64,000 nt of DNA from Actinostola sp. cb2023 (GCA_033675265.1 JAUJYZ010000551.1:247671-311670); one strand, 5' to 3'; shown: positions 22,906 to 35,470, numbered from the stretch's first letter. Notes: generated from the sequence alone by a model not told the origin. Program-made: numbers and translations.

Positions 22906-25184
22906 GCTGAGAGGATGACCCAACGATCACACGATTCACGGATTAATCGATTATTCGACTGGGTAAAATTTGGTTCAAAGACGATCTCAAAGCACAAACT
23001 AAGGGGGAAATCAGTTGACCTTACCGTTTCTGGAGGTTTTTTGGTGATACAAATGGAAAACCCGGCATTTTCTGGCGACAATTGACTCTTCAGTATGTAA
23101 TGAGGTTGCTGAGTGATGAAACGAACTGAAGTTCTTGCCATAATTTAATGTACAAAATCGCCGAAGGCTCTAGAATTATGTTGTGTATGAAGAAGAAAAC
23201 AACTTGAAATCGGCCGTGTTGGAACCATGAGGTGATCATGAAAGACTGTCAAAGTCTTGGTAATCAGTTATTCACTGTTTGTATTGTATTTATGACTAGC
23301 GATGTAAAAATACAAGAAGATACCGTAAACATTTTTAAAATACTGCTTCAAGTTAAATCAACATATCCAAAGAATTAAGGATGTTTTTCGATTGTATTTT
23401 CGCCGTTTATATTCCGTGAGCTGCTGTTTTCGAATGAGGACAGTCTGCTTCTGTCCCCGGGACTTCTGTATGACGTTACAAATAAACTTTTAGGTTTATC
23501 ATTTAATCTATCTAGCAAAATAGTTCATGCTACTAGTTGTCACCTAAAAAGTACAGGCAACCCAAATACTAATTGCGTTCATTTAGAGATCAAAAGAATA
23601 AAAGAATATTGAAATCAAATAAAAATAAAATAATATTGAAATACACTAAAAAAATTACTCCAATTCAACAAGCTATTGAAATGGTTGACTTGGATATTAA
23701 TTTTTCAAAGAAAAGAAAAAAGAAAACAGAAAAATAAACAATGTTATGCAATGTCCGAACTTTTTGGTGACAGTAACATGAAGTAAACCATGTGAGCACT
23801 TGAGTCGAATTGGCGAATTTACCTAGGACGGTCAATACGTTTGTGGCCGGAGTTTGTATATACAAGTTCGATTTTCGTTTCTAGAAAGCCTCCCTTTTCT
23901 ACATTTGTCTTCAAATACTTGATACAAATAAAGATTGATAGTTGTTAGTGGGTTGCGGGTCAGTTAGATTTTGTATTATTTTCACCTGAATTCAAAGACG
24001 TACGACACATGCATGGCAACAACACACGATATGTTAATCCCTCAAGACCCTCAAGGACAGAACTGTGGTTTTATACTCGTATTCTCGTACTCGTTTGAAT
24101 GATCCTAGATGTAACCAGAACTGACGGCCAAGTTATCATTTTAAAATCCTAATGCCCGATCAGATTGCAACGACAATCATATCAATTATTAAAATGTTTG
24201 CATAGATATCATATTGGGGTTCCTGTGCATTGCCATTTGCCTTGTTAACTCAAAACCTTTTTATAACAAAAAAACTCAAAGACAATCAGATAAAAAAAAA
24301 AATGAAATGAAAGGATAAACATAAGGGAAAAAAGATAAATGCAATAAAAAAGTAGAGAAAGAAAACAATAAAAAAGATCGACTCAAACTCCCAAACTGCC
24401 AAGTTTGAACATTTCTGACACCGAAAAAAAATATGGGCTGCATTTTTAAACTCACACGGGCCAAAGGCACGAGTCAAATACCAAAAATAACAGTGGAAGG
24501 AAGTACATTGCTGTCTTCGGGAATCGTGATTTGCATGGTATTCCAGCACTTGCAATCCATTATGACATTCAATGGCCATGAAGAATGACAAATCATCCAT
24601 GACAAAGAGAGAGTGAAAGCAATTCCACAATAGTTGAATATGGAACTGTGGATGATACTAAAAATGTGGTTTGTACCTTTCACATAGGTATAGACCGAAT
24701 TCAAAAATGGCTGCCAAATTAATATTTTTGGACTGCTTCATGTCCATGGTGTTGCACAAGAGATTTTACATGGATATAAGGTTTGTCAGTCCAAAACAAT
24801 GACTATTTAAATTTGGGAGCCATTATTGCATTTGGTTTATTGGCAAGAATTATGTCATGTGGGCCCATTCATGGCAAAATCCTGTGCCTGTGAAGGATAC
24901 AAACTACATTCTAAGCATCATCCACTGCTCTATATTAAACTACACTGAAACGGGCCCTCGCTATCTCTTTGCCATGGATGGTAAGTCAATACAGGTCATG
25001 GATTACAAGTGGTGTAATGCTTCATAAGTTGATGGCCTAAATAAATGACAGCCATCTACGTCTACAAATCTTCAGATTTTATGTATACATTTTGCTAATC
25101 ATATGAGTAATGAGGAAAATTTATTTTCAAAAACATCCCATAATAGTAAGCGTTGTGATTGAACAAAAACCTTAATTTTGTACT
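22906..25184. other. No recognisable gene
   Basis: A possible isolated exon on the plus strand ends in GPRYLFAMDG at a GGTAAGT donor near 24,981, but I find no partner exon. Otherwise no domain or repeat was recognised. Confidence 0.35.
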
Positions 25185-25403
25185 TACAGCAATATGCAGA
25201 AATTCTGATCCTTTTGACTGAAATACACATATATCAAAGAGCTACTTAAAATCATGGGATAGCTTCCATTATATTTTTTTCTAGTTGTCTGCCAGCGAGA
25301 CAACTAGAAAAAAATATAATGGAAGCTATCCCATGATTTTAAGTAGCTCTTTGATATATGTGTATTTTAGTCAAAAGGATCAGAATTTCTGCATATTGCT
25401 GTA
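25185..25403. repeat. 219-bp near-perfect palindrome
   Basis: The 106-base arm 25,185-25,290 and the arm 25,298-25,403 are reverse complements with a single mismatch (in GACTGAAATACACA versus GACTAAAATACACA). The loop is 7 bases, GCCAGCG. The arms have no repeat-family marks I recognise. Confidence 0.95.
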
Positions 25404-25889
25404 TAAAATAGTATATATGTATAAATGTATATTTGTAAGTGGACAACCTTCTTGAGAATTACTATATACGTTATCAAACAAATAATTATATTGCATGCTT
25501 AATCTAGTTTCTTGTGGCCCAGTTGCAACTCCGACAATTGAAACGTCCCTGCATGACGGAACAAAACCCACTAAGTAAACAAGCTAAAGAAGTTTACAAA
25601 AATGCATGGAAAAATTAAAGAAAGAGTTCAAACTGGATTATTATATATATATGAATACAGTCCATTTCATCGATATTCTGTCAATTGCAAGACTCAACTA
25701 AATTGTTTCGAAAACAACTGAATTCAGTGTATTTAACTTAGAGTCTATAAATAGACTATAAAGAGCCTCTAAATACCTTAGCTTACCGTAACTACACTGT
25801 CTTCATACTAAAAGTTTTTGTAAAACTTCTTTAGCTTCAAGGTTTGTAACTTAGTTACCTTAAAGGTTTTTGCATTCAATGAATGAATA

Positions 25890-26040
25890 ATTATGTGGCA
25901 ACAGCTCTTAAATAATAAGCAAATGAACTTTGATTAAATGAACTAAAAGTTAATCGTTGGCGATATTTCGAAATAAGATGCATACAATAATTCAGTGACT
26001 TTGGTTGGGTTTTATTTGTCCAACCATAACAAACAAAATA
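25890..26040 (+). repeat. Dispersed repeat, inverse copy at 35,180-35,360
   Basis: Blocks such as AAATGAACTTTG, AAAAGTTAATCGTTGGCGAT, AATTCAGTGACT and TGTCCAACCAT recur in inverse order and orientation at 35,180-35,360. The copies are diverged. Confidence 0.6.
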
Positions 26041-26214
26041 TGTTTTTACATGTCAAAAGTTCACACTGAAGAAGATCTGAGGAAGGATCAAAACATTTGT
26101 AGTTTTAATAACAAATAGATAAGCCAGAGACAACCAATTCTTAATGTCAAAAGTTCAGTTTACAAATATTGGAGTTCTTAAAAAACATTGTTAGCAAATT
26201 GCTGTTGGTACAGT

Positions 26215-26410
26215 ACTGCTTAGAAGTATGTGAAGTGTCGTTGTCTGAGAAGACCAAGCAGAGGTCACCGATTGGGGTCAGCCGATTCACTTACATTTTC
26301 ACCATTTATAGTATTTCCCAAATGATTAAGAATGGTTGCATTTAAAGAGTTATCAGTTAAATTGTTTCGAATATTGACCACCCCCCTCCCCCACCTCGTT
26401 TTCCATCAAG
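26215..26410 (+). repeat. Dispersed repeat, inverse copy at 29,925-30,095
   Basis: Shared blocks AGTGTCGTTGTCTGAGAA, GATTAAGAATGGTTGCATTTAA, AGTTATC and GTTTCGAATATTGACCA are found inverted at 29,925-30,095. The copies are 3.5 kb apart and could be either two family members or the arms of one large element. Confidence 0.75.
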
Positions 26411-26973
26411 TCCAAGGGGGAAATCATATGAAAGTGTTTTTAACTGTTGATACATTAATTATATATAATTTACTATCTAAAATATCAAAAGTTCAAGAGA
26501 TCTCGAACAACTAATCTAGTGCTCTGAATTATCACAAACAACTAGTATTGGAAGTCGTCGGTGGACTAACCTGAATGGATTATGACTGATGTATTATATG
26601 TTCTAAGAGTTGTGATGCCTTCATCAATTTCCATACAAAGTAATTACTAAAGTAGACAGTTAATGCAAATTACTTTGTTTACTAAAATATCCCAGCAAGA
26701 GCAGTAGTCCCGCAACACAAATGGCATACCTATTTTTCCTAAAACTCATACCAGAACTAAATGCACAGTATTATTTGAGAATTAGTATATTAGCTAACTA
26801 CAGCCTTATGTCAAGAAGGGAAGAAATGGTGATATTGATATTAAAATAATTGCCAACAAGTCAGCCGAGCGAAGATGCGAGGCTGACGAGGCGGCAGCAA
26901 TATAGTGCTAAAGCGTGTGCATTTCTTGTATGCAGAAAAAATATCGAATTGGACCACCAAAATGTAATGTTCA

Positions 26974-26997
26974 TGTAATGTAATGTAATGTAATGTA
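26974..26997. repeat. Short TGTAA microsatellite
   Basis: TGTAA repeats, followed at 27,012 by the CCAATCAGA motif. Confidence 0.7.
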
Positions 26998-27654
26998 GAC
27001 CACGGTCAAAACCAATCAGAAAGCGCTTTTATTATTCATAATAATCACGTGGATGTCATGGGAAGAGCTACGCTGATCACTACGCTGTTGTTTACGCTGC
27101 TTCATTGCACGAGATAAGTCCAAAAAAGTCAGATTTATGATATTTATGTTCTTTGCTTTTGTTATACTGAACTGTGTACTCTTTTCTAGATCAATAAAAT
27201 TATTACTCAAAACGGTTAACCGAATCACCGTGTTCGAAATATATTCACACAGTAATGTGATCGGCCAACATGCCAACTTTTGTCAAGAGACACAAGTCCT
27301 ACTTTACTGAATTGTTTAATCGACTCAAAATACTCATTATTGCAGACCAGTAAATAATAACAAATCCTGTGGCTAGACTAATGGAAGTGTCAGACTGTCA
27401 CACCAACGTGCTAATTATATGTCTGTGAATTGAAGTAGGTCTTATTTGTTTTTACAATATATTATTTCAAAGCCATCTCTCTGGAATTAGGTCAAGTTTT
27501 TTTGGGGGGAAATAAAGCATGGAGTATAAAACTGTGTTTCGATAATCACAAAAGATCATTGCAACAAAATCATTGTCCTCGTTGACATATAGCGATAGCT
27601 ACGGCTAGCTATAAAACTGTAATAGCAAAATGAACCAACAAAAATGCCATCTTA

Positions 27655-28480
27655 TCACAATTTACATTTCATTTATTTATTTTTTCATTCCTTCCATTCG
27701 TCTCATTCGCTTGCTCTACATTCCATTCCTTTCACTCATATATTTTTTTCATTCTTTCAGTTTCTCTCATTCGCTTCAACCATTTCTCTCATTTCATTCA
27801 TAATTTTTTTTCATCCATTCCATTCGTCTCTTCATTTCACTCATTATTTTTTCCATTCAGTCCATTTGTCTCATTCGTTTCAATCATTTATTTCAATTCA
27901 CTCATTTATTTTCCATTTGTTTCATTCGTTTCCATTTGTCTCATTCGTTTCATTCATTCATTTGTCTCAATCGTTTCAATCATTTATTTCAATTCACTCA
28001 TTTATTTTCCATTTGTTCCATTCGTTTGAACCATTTAGTTCGTTTCACTCATATTTTTTTCATTCATTCCATTTGTCTCAATCGTTTCAATCATTTCTTT
28101 CATTTCACTCATTAATTTTTTTCATTCATTCCATTCGTTTCAACCATTTATTTCGTTCCACTCATATAATTTTTCATTTGTTCCATTTGTCTCATTCATT
28201 TCAACCATTTCATTAATTTCACTCATTTATTTTTTTCATTCATTCCATTCATCTCATTCGAATCAACCATTTCTTTCATTTCACTCGTTATTTTTTCATT
28301 CATTCCATTCGTCTCATTCGCTTCAACCATTTATTTCAATTCACTCATTAACTTTTTTCATTCATTCCATTCGTCTCATTCTTTTCAAGCATTTATTTCA
28401 TTTCACTCATTTATTTTTCCATTCGTTCCATTTGTCTCATTCGCTTCAACCATCTCTTTTATATCAATCATTTACTCAAG
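27655..28480. repeat. About 60-bp pyrimidine-rich minisatellite, left part
   Basis: The unit runs TTCATTCATTCCATTCGTCTC, ATTCGTTTCAACCATTTATT, TCATTTCACTCATTTATTTT with variation. It contains few purines on the plus strand, which leaves a long open frame rich in His, Ser and Phe that I regard as spurious. The array is interrupted at 28,489-29,103 and resumes at 29,113. Confidence 0.9.
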
Positions 28481-28488
28481 GTAGTTAA

Positions 28489-29103
28489 GGCCTGGGTCAG
28501 GAGCTTTTTAAACGTGGTGACTAGAAGTAACTAGACGAAACTTGGCACAATTATAGAAAACGTTAGGACAATTATACTTAACTTCATTTTAAGGGTTAGA
28601 GTGATCACGTGACCACGTGATGTCATTAGTTATTCATGCGAAATTCGTTTTATTCTCCGCTCACAAGTTTTATTTACAAATACAAGCTGATGTATCTATC
28701 TTACTTCAATTACCGAGTTCTACGAATCTCTGCATAGGGAATAGGATTTTCGTTAACAATTAAGGATATATTTCCTAAAACAGGTCACGTGACCTGAACT
28801 TTTAAACGATTTTCCTTAATATTTCTCTGATCAACAGGCAAGTACAAGATCTCTACCCAGCATGTTATTCAGCTCTATTAGAAGCATTGATTTTGATATT
28901 AAAATTTTTGCCACTTGCAAAACTCGAAAGCGGATCCACGAATTAGTGTTTTTCTCGCATATGACGTCATAGATCATAAAGCAAACCAAAATTTTAAGGA
29001 TGTCAAAACTAACAAAACATATAAATATGACTTGAAAATGTATTTTCATTGTCAAGCAATTCTTCATTCTGTCCTCAAGGTCAAACAAGGTCAAACCCAG
29101 GCC
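28489..29103. mobile_element. TTAA-flanked TIR element inside the minisatellite
   Basis: TTAA at 28,485-28,488 and 29,104-29,107 brackets inverted ends GGCCTGGGT / ACCCAGGCC. The 615-bp interior has no transposase. It splits the 60-bp array, so it inserted after the array formed. TTAA targets suggest piggyBac or Kolobok. Confidence 0.75.
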
Positions 29104-29112
29104 TTAACTATT

Positions 29113-29460
29113 ATTTTATCAACCATTCCTTTCATGTCATTTGTTTGCACAGTCCTATTTTGTTTCAATCATTATTTTTTCATTCATTCCATTCATCTCA
29201 TTCATTTCAATCATTGATTTCGTTTCACTCATTGATTTTTTCATTCGTTTTATTCCTTCTTTTTTGTTTCATTCATTCCATTTGTCTCCTTGATTCCTTT
29301 CACTCATCAATTTGCTTCAATCTTTGGTTCAATCTTCAATTTGGTTCATTCATGTCATTCGTTTCATTTCATTTGTTTTATACGTCTTACTCGATTCAGT
29401 CGTTTCATTCATTTTAGTCATTTCATCTGTTTCATTCGTTTTATTTATTTTTTCATTTCA
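29113..29460. repeat. Pyrimidine-rich minisatellite, right part
   Basis: Same CATTCATTCCATTYRTCTC units as at 27,655-28,480, more diverged towards the right end. Confidence 0.85.
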
Positions 29461-29593
29461 AACATTTGAGATCAGTTTTAGGAAATATAAGAATGACATT
29501 CAATCACACATTTGTGTTGCATGACCACTGCTATTGTTGGGATATTTTAGCAATTTTAGCAAATAAAGTAATTTTCATTTGCTGTCTACTTTA

Positions 29594-29890
29594 AAGGGGG
29601 ATTACAACGTAAATTTGTCAAATTTTAGTGGTTGCTTTTCCAAATTCAAATGATTTCATATAAAGTAAGTTATCCATTTTCTTTAAATTTTGTCATTTAA
29701 GTGAGAAAAAATCAATTTAAAACAGCACACTGTCCGCCATTATTGTAGTATCGCATAATGGCGGACAACTCAGTAATGGCGGACATGAAGTTAATCGCAA
29801 ATTTATAGAACTTCTGATAGTAAATGACATAGAATGAATTTATCAACAGTTCAAAAGAACCCTAAGTGTGTTTTATTTGAACCCTTAATA
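29594..29890. mobile_element. Possible partial TTAA-type element with hairpin
   Basis: TTTAAAGGGGGATTACAACG at about 29,592 resembles the end of the element at 1840 (TTTAAGGGGGGATTAACATA). No matching right end was found. Inside, TGTCCGCCAT...ATGGCGGACA forms a hairpin at 29,731-29,767. Confidence 0.35.
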
Positions 29891-29924
29891 TGGCCCATCT
29901 TTCATTCGATTTTCCACCGAACTT

Positions 29925-30095
29925 GATGCAAAACGAGGGGGGCTGGTCAATATTCGAAACCATGTAACCGATAACTCATTAAATGCAACCATTCTTAATC
30001 TTTTAGGAAAGACTATAAATCAAAAATGGTAAGGCAAACTGGGCTACGCCAATCCATGGCCCTGCCTGGATTTCTCAGACAACGACACTTTGTAT
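29925..30095 (-). repeat. Dispersed repeat, inverse copy of 26,215-26,410
   Basis: Reverse-complement match to 26,215-26,410 through AATATTCGAAAC, GATAACT, TTAAATGCAACCATTCTTAATC and TTCTCAGACAACGACACTTTG. Confidence 0.75.
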
Positions 30096-30324
30096 TGGGT
30101 GTAGCAGCTAGTGGGTGTGGAGTCTATCTGGAGTCATGCTAACAGACCATGTGTCAATCAAGTGTTTCAAAAATAACATTCACACATGCTAATGAACCTT
30201 TTAGAACTGATAGATTTTAGAACTGATGATGCTGAAAGAGGTTGGTAAAGACGATTTGAATGAATGTTGAGGAAGTTGATTCATACATAGTTTGGACTTA
30301 CCGAGCATTCCCCAAACCAGAGGT

Positions 30325-30830
30325 CTCCTAGTATAAAAACTACGGACACATACGTTCGGACTTACGGAGCTTTACCCCACGCCAGAGGTCCCCTAGTACG
30401 AACACCACAGACACATACATTCGGACTTATGGTGCTTTACTCCACGCCAGAGATAATAATAATATAATAATAATACTTTATTCATTCATTAATATTAATA
30501 TACATCAATATCAATACAATGAAAGGAGATATCAGAGGTTAACCCTATCGAGGATATCTCCCAACAAAAAAGATAAACAAATAAATATAATAAAATACAG
30601 AGATCCCCTAGTACGAACACTACAGACACATACATTCGGACTTACGGAGCTTTACCCCACGCCAGAGGTCCCCTAGTACGAACACAACAGACACATACAT
30701 TCGGACTTACGGAGCTTTACCCCACGCCAGAGGTCCACTAGTACGAACACTACAGACACATACATTCGACCTTACGGAGCTTTACCCTATGCTAGAGGTC
30801 CCCTAGTCCGTATTGGTCGAATTTCAAGTT
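30325..30830. repeat. 65-bp minisatellite, left array
   Basis: The unit reads GACACATACGTTCGGACTTA, CGGAGCTTTACCCCACGCCA, GAGGTCCCCTAGTACGAACA, CTACA, exactly 65 bases. A retroposon tail interrupts the array at 30,455-30,597. The same unit forms the larger array at 31,328-32,160. Confidence 0.95.
30455..30597 (-). mobile_element. 143-bp retroposon fragment in the minisatellite
   Basis: Flanked by the 7-base direct repeat CAGAGAT (30,448-30,454 and 30,598-30,604). On the minus strand it ends AATAAAGTATTATTATTAT, a retroposon tail. It also contains the hairpin GAGATATC / GATATCTC. Confidence 0.7.
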
Positions 30831-30834
30831 CATT

Positions 30835-31262
30835 TACTGGGAAAGTCCCCAGTTCCCCTCAACATTACAAAGTGCTTTTCGATTTTTGTCAGAAGCTTAC
30901 CGTAAATAAGAACATGCAAGTTCAGAAGGAGTAAATGGGCATTCTGGCTCAACCCCCAGTTTATCGGCCTGACCTTGCTTCTGGGTTTGACCCAGAGTCC
31001 CCCATTTATACCATTCGTCTTACATATTGAATTCAGCATTATTTTCTATTTAAAGACACAAATTATTGTGTAGTATGGAGACGATAGGAATAACATTGTT
31101 ATGCCTTGTGATGCATGTGGGATTTCAAAAAGTTGAGTCAATTCAATGCCCCAGGATTCAGATTGAGATCTCATCAAGGTTTTCATTTGCACAACGAGTG
31201 TCTGAAAATTAAGCAGTGACATGGCGGAGTTCCCTATTTACACATTTAAATATCTATTGTTG
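30835..31262. repeat. About 430-bp inverted repeat, left arm
   Basis: Matches 32,878-33,305 in inverse orientation through many blocks, including GAGATCTCATCAAGGTTTT, TTAAGCAGTGACAT, ATGCATGTGGGATTTC and ACATTTAAATATCTATTGTTG. Several indels separate the arms. The arms enclose 31,263-32,877 with the main 65-bp array. Confidence 0.85.
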
Positions 31263-31327
31263 CGCATGTATACTTGTTTGTGGCTTGGTGGCAGAGTTGG
31301 TTCAGCTTGTTGTTTCAGAGCTGGAGA

Positions 31328-32160
31328 GCACATTACGGACAAATATGTTCGGACATACGGAGCTTTATCCCAAGCCAGAGGTTCCCTAATACGAACACTA
31401 CAGTCAAATACGTTCGGACTTACGGAGCTCTACCCAACGCCAGCGGTCCACTAGTACGAACATTACGGACACATACGTTTGGACTTACGGAGCTTTACCC
31501 AACGCCAGAGGTCATCTAGTACAAACACTACAGACACTTACGTTCGGACTTACGGAGCTTTACCCCACGCCAGCGGTCCACTAGTACGAACAATACGGAC
31601 ACATACGTTTCGACTTACGGAGTTTACCCCACGCCAGAGGTCCCCTAGTACAAACACTACAGACACTTACGTTCGGACTTACGGAGCTTTACCCCACGAC
31701 AGCGGTCCACTAGTACGAACAATACGGACACATACGTTCGGACTTACGGAGCTTTACCCCACGCCAGCGGTCCACTAGTACGAACATTACGGACACATAC
31801 GTTCGAACTTACGGAGCTTTACCCCACGCCAGAGGTTCCCTAGTACGAACACTACAGACACATACGTTCGGACTTACGGAGCTTTACCCCACGCCAGCGG
31901 TCCACTAGTACGAACATTACGGACACATACGTTCGAACTTACGGAGCTTTACCCCTTGCCAGAGGTCCCCTAGTACGAACACTACAGACACATACGTTCG
32001 GACTTACGGAGCTTTACCCCACGCCAGAGTTCCACTAGTACGAACACTAAGGATACATACGCTTGGACATATATAGAGCTTTACTCCCCATGTCAGAGGT
32101 CCCCTAGTACGAACACTACAGACACATTTGGATTTACAGAGCTTTACTACTCCATCCCAT
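31328..32160. repeat. 65-bp minisatellite, main array
   Basis: About 12 copies of the 65-bp unit. Two subtypes alternate: one with CAGCGGTCCACTAGTACGAA followed by CATTACGGACACA, the other with CAGAGGTCCCCTAGTAC followed by CACTACAGACAC. A single degenerate unit also lies at about 33,660-33,742. Confidence 0.95.
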
Positions 32161-32229
32161 ATATCCCTCTATCATTCAGAACAGATAAATGGGAGGGTTT
32201 AATTTATATATACTGGATGGTCTATGCTT

Positions 32230-32713
32230 CTCATACTCATTAATTATTCATGAGGTAACCAGCCAATCAAATGCTCAGAATAATACCACGTGATGTACCT
32301 TGGAAGTACGGAAAGTACTGGCGAGAGTAACTGGAAATTTCTCCAGTAACTGGAAATCTTTTTTTCCAGTTACTAGAAAAATGTTCAGTTACTCTCCCCA
32401 GTACTCATAATGAGGGACGATTAGAACTAATCATCCCTTATGACTGTACATGAGTTCCTATCCCTCATATAACAATCATCGGGACATTGGACAGAGTAGA
32501 GGCAATACCACTATGTCCGAATTCGCTTTAACCTGAAAGCAGGGTCTACTCCTTGCTGCTCAAGAGTCCAACACATGTGGGATACGATATCCTCGACTCT
32601 GCACATGAGCAGAGCATATGCAAAGACTAGAATTCTTGCTTTTCCTGGCTAAAATCGTGGAACTCTTTATTTATTGCCTTTAGATCATTGCATGTAATAA
32701 TTAATGAGTATCA
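32230..32713. mobile_element. Possible TIR element with internal hairpins
   Basis: CTCATACTCATTAATTATT at 32,231 is matched by AATAATTAATGAGTATCAG ending at 32,713. Inside are AGCCAATCAAATGC, a hairpin at about 32,318-32,402 (GAGAGTAACTGG / CAGTTACTCTC) and another at 32,412-32,441. Confidence 0.5.
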
Positions 32714-32736
32714 GAACTCGTTCGAAATCCTCGAAT

Positions 32737-32796
32737 TCGGACTAGATGGAGTTTCTAGTATTCGGCTTCACCTCAGACTGGAAACCCCATCTAGTC
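32737..32796. repeat. 60-bp hairpin
   Basis: GGACTAGATGGAGTTTC pairs with GAAACCCCATCTAGTCC around a short loop. Confidence 0.75.
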
Positions 32797-32877
32797 CTCA
32801 TTCTCAGCTTTGAAACACTACTTAGTAACAGAGAGGGATTTGAACTAAGAATCTCAGCCGCTCTCTGAAACAAGATC

Positions 32878-33305
32878 AACAAAAATAGATATTTAAATGT
32901 GTAAATAGGGAAATCCCTGATGTCACTGCTTAATTTTCAGACGCTCGTTGTGCAAATTAAAACCTTGATGAGATCTCAATCTGAATCGTGGTGCATTGAA
33001 TCGAATCAGCTTTTTGAAATCCCACATGCATCACAAGGCAAAACAACGTTATTGTCTCCATATTACACAATATTTGTTTCTTTAAATAGAAAATAATGTT
33101 GCATTCAAAATGTAAGAAGAAGGGGTAAATGGGGGCTCTAGGTCAAACCCATGAGCGAGGTGAGGCCGAGTAATATTGGGGTTGAGCCAGAACACCCATT
33201 TACCCCTTCTTCTGAGCTTGCATGTTCTTCTTTACGGGAAGCTTCTGACATAAATCGAAAAGCATGTTCTAATATTGAGGGGGACTGCAGACTTTCACAG
33301 TAAAT
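32878..33305. repeat. About 430-bp inverted repeat, right arm
   Basis: Inverse match of 30,835-31,262. It carries a small insertion around 33,140-33,180 (GAGCGAGGTGAGGCCGAG) not present in the left arm. Confidence 0.85.
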
Positions 33306-33339
33306 GTTGGCGCCTGGCACCACCTCAGCTGAGTCTATT

Positions 33340-34228
33340 AGCCTGTTTCCATGATTGACTGACCACTCCCTCCCCTGTTGTTTGCCAGATAACCCCCTAG
33401 TGAAATATGAGTATTTCCCCAAAACCACTCAAGCCGAGTGACTGACCACCCCAACAATTGAGAACCTTGTGGTAAACACTAAAACTATTTTAGGAGTCCA
33501 TGAAAGAATGCAAATTCTTCATCTGCAAGAGTACTGTCCTGATTTGATTTTAACTTGCTAGCATCACAAACAGGGTCCAAAAAAGGGCAAAATTGATGCT
33601 TTAAAACCAGAAATCCTGCCCAGGAGAGAAAGACTCGGAAGCTAATTTACATCCCCCATTGTATGGAGCTACCCATCGCCAGTCTGAACCATACTGGTTG
33701 GACTTACGGAGTCTATTTCATCCCACGCCAGAGGTCCAGGCAAATACATCACATACACCTCCCCTCAGTATGAATAAGTGGGAGTGCTACATTTATCCAC
33801 ACTGAGGTGGTCTATCATCAGCAGCGAACAGGGCCCAACCTGTAATAGATGCACTCCTACTCTACAACAAAGACAGAACCAACTCGCTGTTGAAAATAGA
33901 CACATAAGAAACATCATGCCAGAACAAGATTGAACGTCACTCAATGCGAAAAATATTAGTAATCACGACACATGGACAGCAGATGCTAAGAACCCCAGCA
34001 CATGAACAAATGAGAAATGTTGAAGTTAAAACCAACAGACATGATGAACAATTGACATTCTTTGGTGGACTCCGAAATAGTTTTAGTGTTTACCACAATG
34101 TTCTCAATCATGGGGGTGGTCAGTCACTCGGCTGCGGTGGTTTCGGGGAAATACCCATATTTTCACTGGAGGTGGTTTGGCTGACAACAGAGGAGGGGGT
34201 GGTCAGTAAATCGTGGAAACCCTAACCA
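33340..34228. mobile_element. TIR element with about 160-bp arms
   Basis: The arm 33,340-33,500 and the arm 34,067-34,228 are diverged reverse complements, sharing GTTTACCACAA, GAGTGACTGACCACC-type blocks, CCCATATTT and CTCAATTGTTG-like segments. The 570-bp interior includes one degenerate 65-bp satellite unit and has no recognised gene. Confidence 0.65.
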
Positions 34229-34585
34229 TCATTTACTGAGAAAATCCTCAGTCCCGGGCCCGCTGTTGATTCAACATGAAAATTTATTTAGCAACAATGC
34301 ACATGTATTTCTAGACATGCGTTTTTTTTCGGAAACACAAATTAACAGCTGTAACAGGAATGAGGGAAAAAGTGGAGTATAGTTGGATTGTACTCTGAGT
34401 GTAGTTTGAGTGTACTGCATGCCAACTACACTCAAGACTCTAATATGCCATATATGCCACCGACAAACGAAACGTTCTTGCACTTTGTCTCAACAACACC
34501 ATATTGATGATCGCGTAAACAAACTTGTTGAATCACCATTTCTAAAGCTTACTGTAGGAGAAAATACTCCACATTATGGTAATAC

Positions 34586-34650
34586 AGTGGAACCTCGATA
34601 TAACGATACTCGATATAACGATGTTCCCAGTATAACGATCCCCGGCAAAT
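34586..34650 (+). mobile_element. pogo/Tigger-like terminal sequence
   Basis: CAGTGGAACCTCGATATAAC followed by GATACTCGATATAACGATGT and AGTATAACGATCCC. CAGTxGAACCTCG(A/T)TATAACGA is the terminal motif of pogo/Tigger elements. Only this one end was found. Confidence 0.5.
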
Positions 34651-35179
34651 GTTATAGTAAATGTATGCCAACTACACACATAAAATGCCAACAAACTTCT
34701 AAGCAGTACTGTATGTCATTTGTTATTTCATTAACCCATTGACTCCTGAGCTATTTTGAGGTTTTTAGCGATTTTCTGGACCTAATCATGCCATAGGAAA
34801 TCTTGATACCATGTAAGTGGTTTCCATGGAAATTTGAAACCCCGAGGGCTAAAGTTCTCAGATGTGTGGCTGGGTCTCCTGGCAGATTTCTCTGCCTAAA
34901 AGAAGGATATTGACAAACTGGGAGAGGGAGGGTACAAGATAAAAGATGGTCTTATTTCCAATTTGCTGGATTTGCAAGTGTCCAGCAGGCTACAAGAAAC
35001 GTGGCCATATAATAAATAAAAATATAAAATCAGTTAATACCAATACATGGTATTAAAAAATTAAAAACAATTGTGGAAAGGACTTTACTAGAAAAAGTAA
35101 TCATGTACAGGTAGTGTGCGAAAAAATAATAATGTAAGCTGTTTCTCAGCAGAACTTTTGGCATTTCATATTTGTGCAA
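34651..35179. other. No gene seen
   Basis: No frame, repeat or RNA gene recognised. Confidence 0.35.
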
Positions 35180-35360
35180 GGTCATGGTTGGACAAGTAAA
35201 AGTTGAATAGTCACTGAATTATCTTGTGGATCTTTTTTTGAAATATCGCCAATGATTAACATTTACATATATGGAAAAGGCTAAGAAAAAAAATTAACTT
35301 AACTTTTAGTTAATTTCTGTGTAGCAAAGTTCATTTGTTTATTATTGAAGAGCATGCAGT
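35180..35360 (-). repeat. Dispersed repeat, inverse copy of 25,890-26,040
   Basis: Shares TGGTTGGACAAGTAAAA, AGTCACTGAATT, GAAATATCGCCAA, TTAACTTTTAGTTAATT and CAAAGTTCATTTG with the other copy in inverse orientation. Confidence 0.6.
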
Positions 35361-35470
35361 CATGGACTTTTTGTGTATCAAAGAACAAATGGATTTGAGG
35401 TGCATTCATTTGCATTACTAATTAGAAATTCTGGTTGGATTTTTTCTTTTTAAAGAAATTTAACAAATTT

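Noticed and set aside
24895..24981. Exon-like plus-strand frame ending GPRYLFAMDG at GGTAAGT
   Set aside because: Weak acceptor, no partner exons and no family I can recognise.
27644..28216. 190-residue frame rich in His, Ser and Phe
   Set aside because: Translation of the pyrimidine-rich 60-bp minisatellite; composition follows the repeat.
31221..31778. Overlapping frames across the 65-bp array
   Set aside because: Period-driven open frames with no conserved domain.
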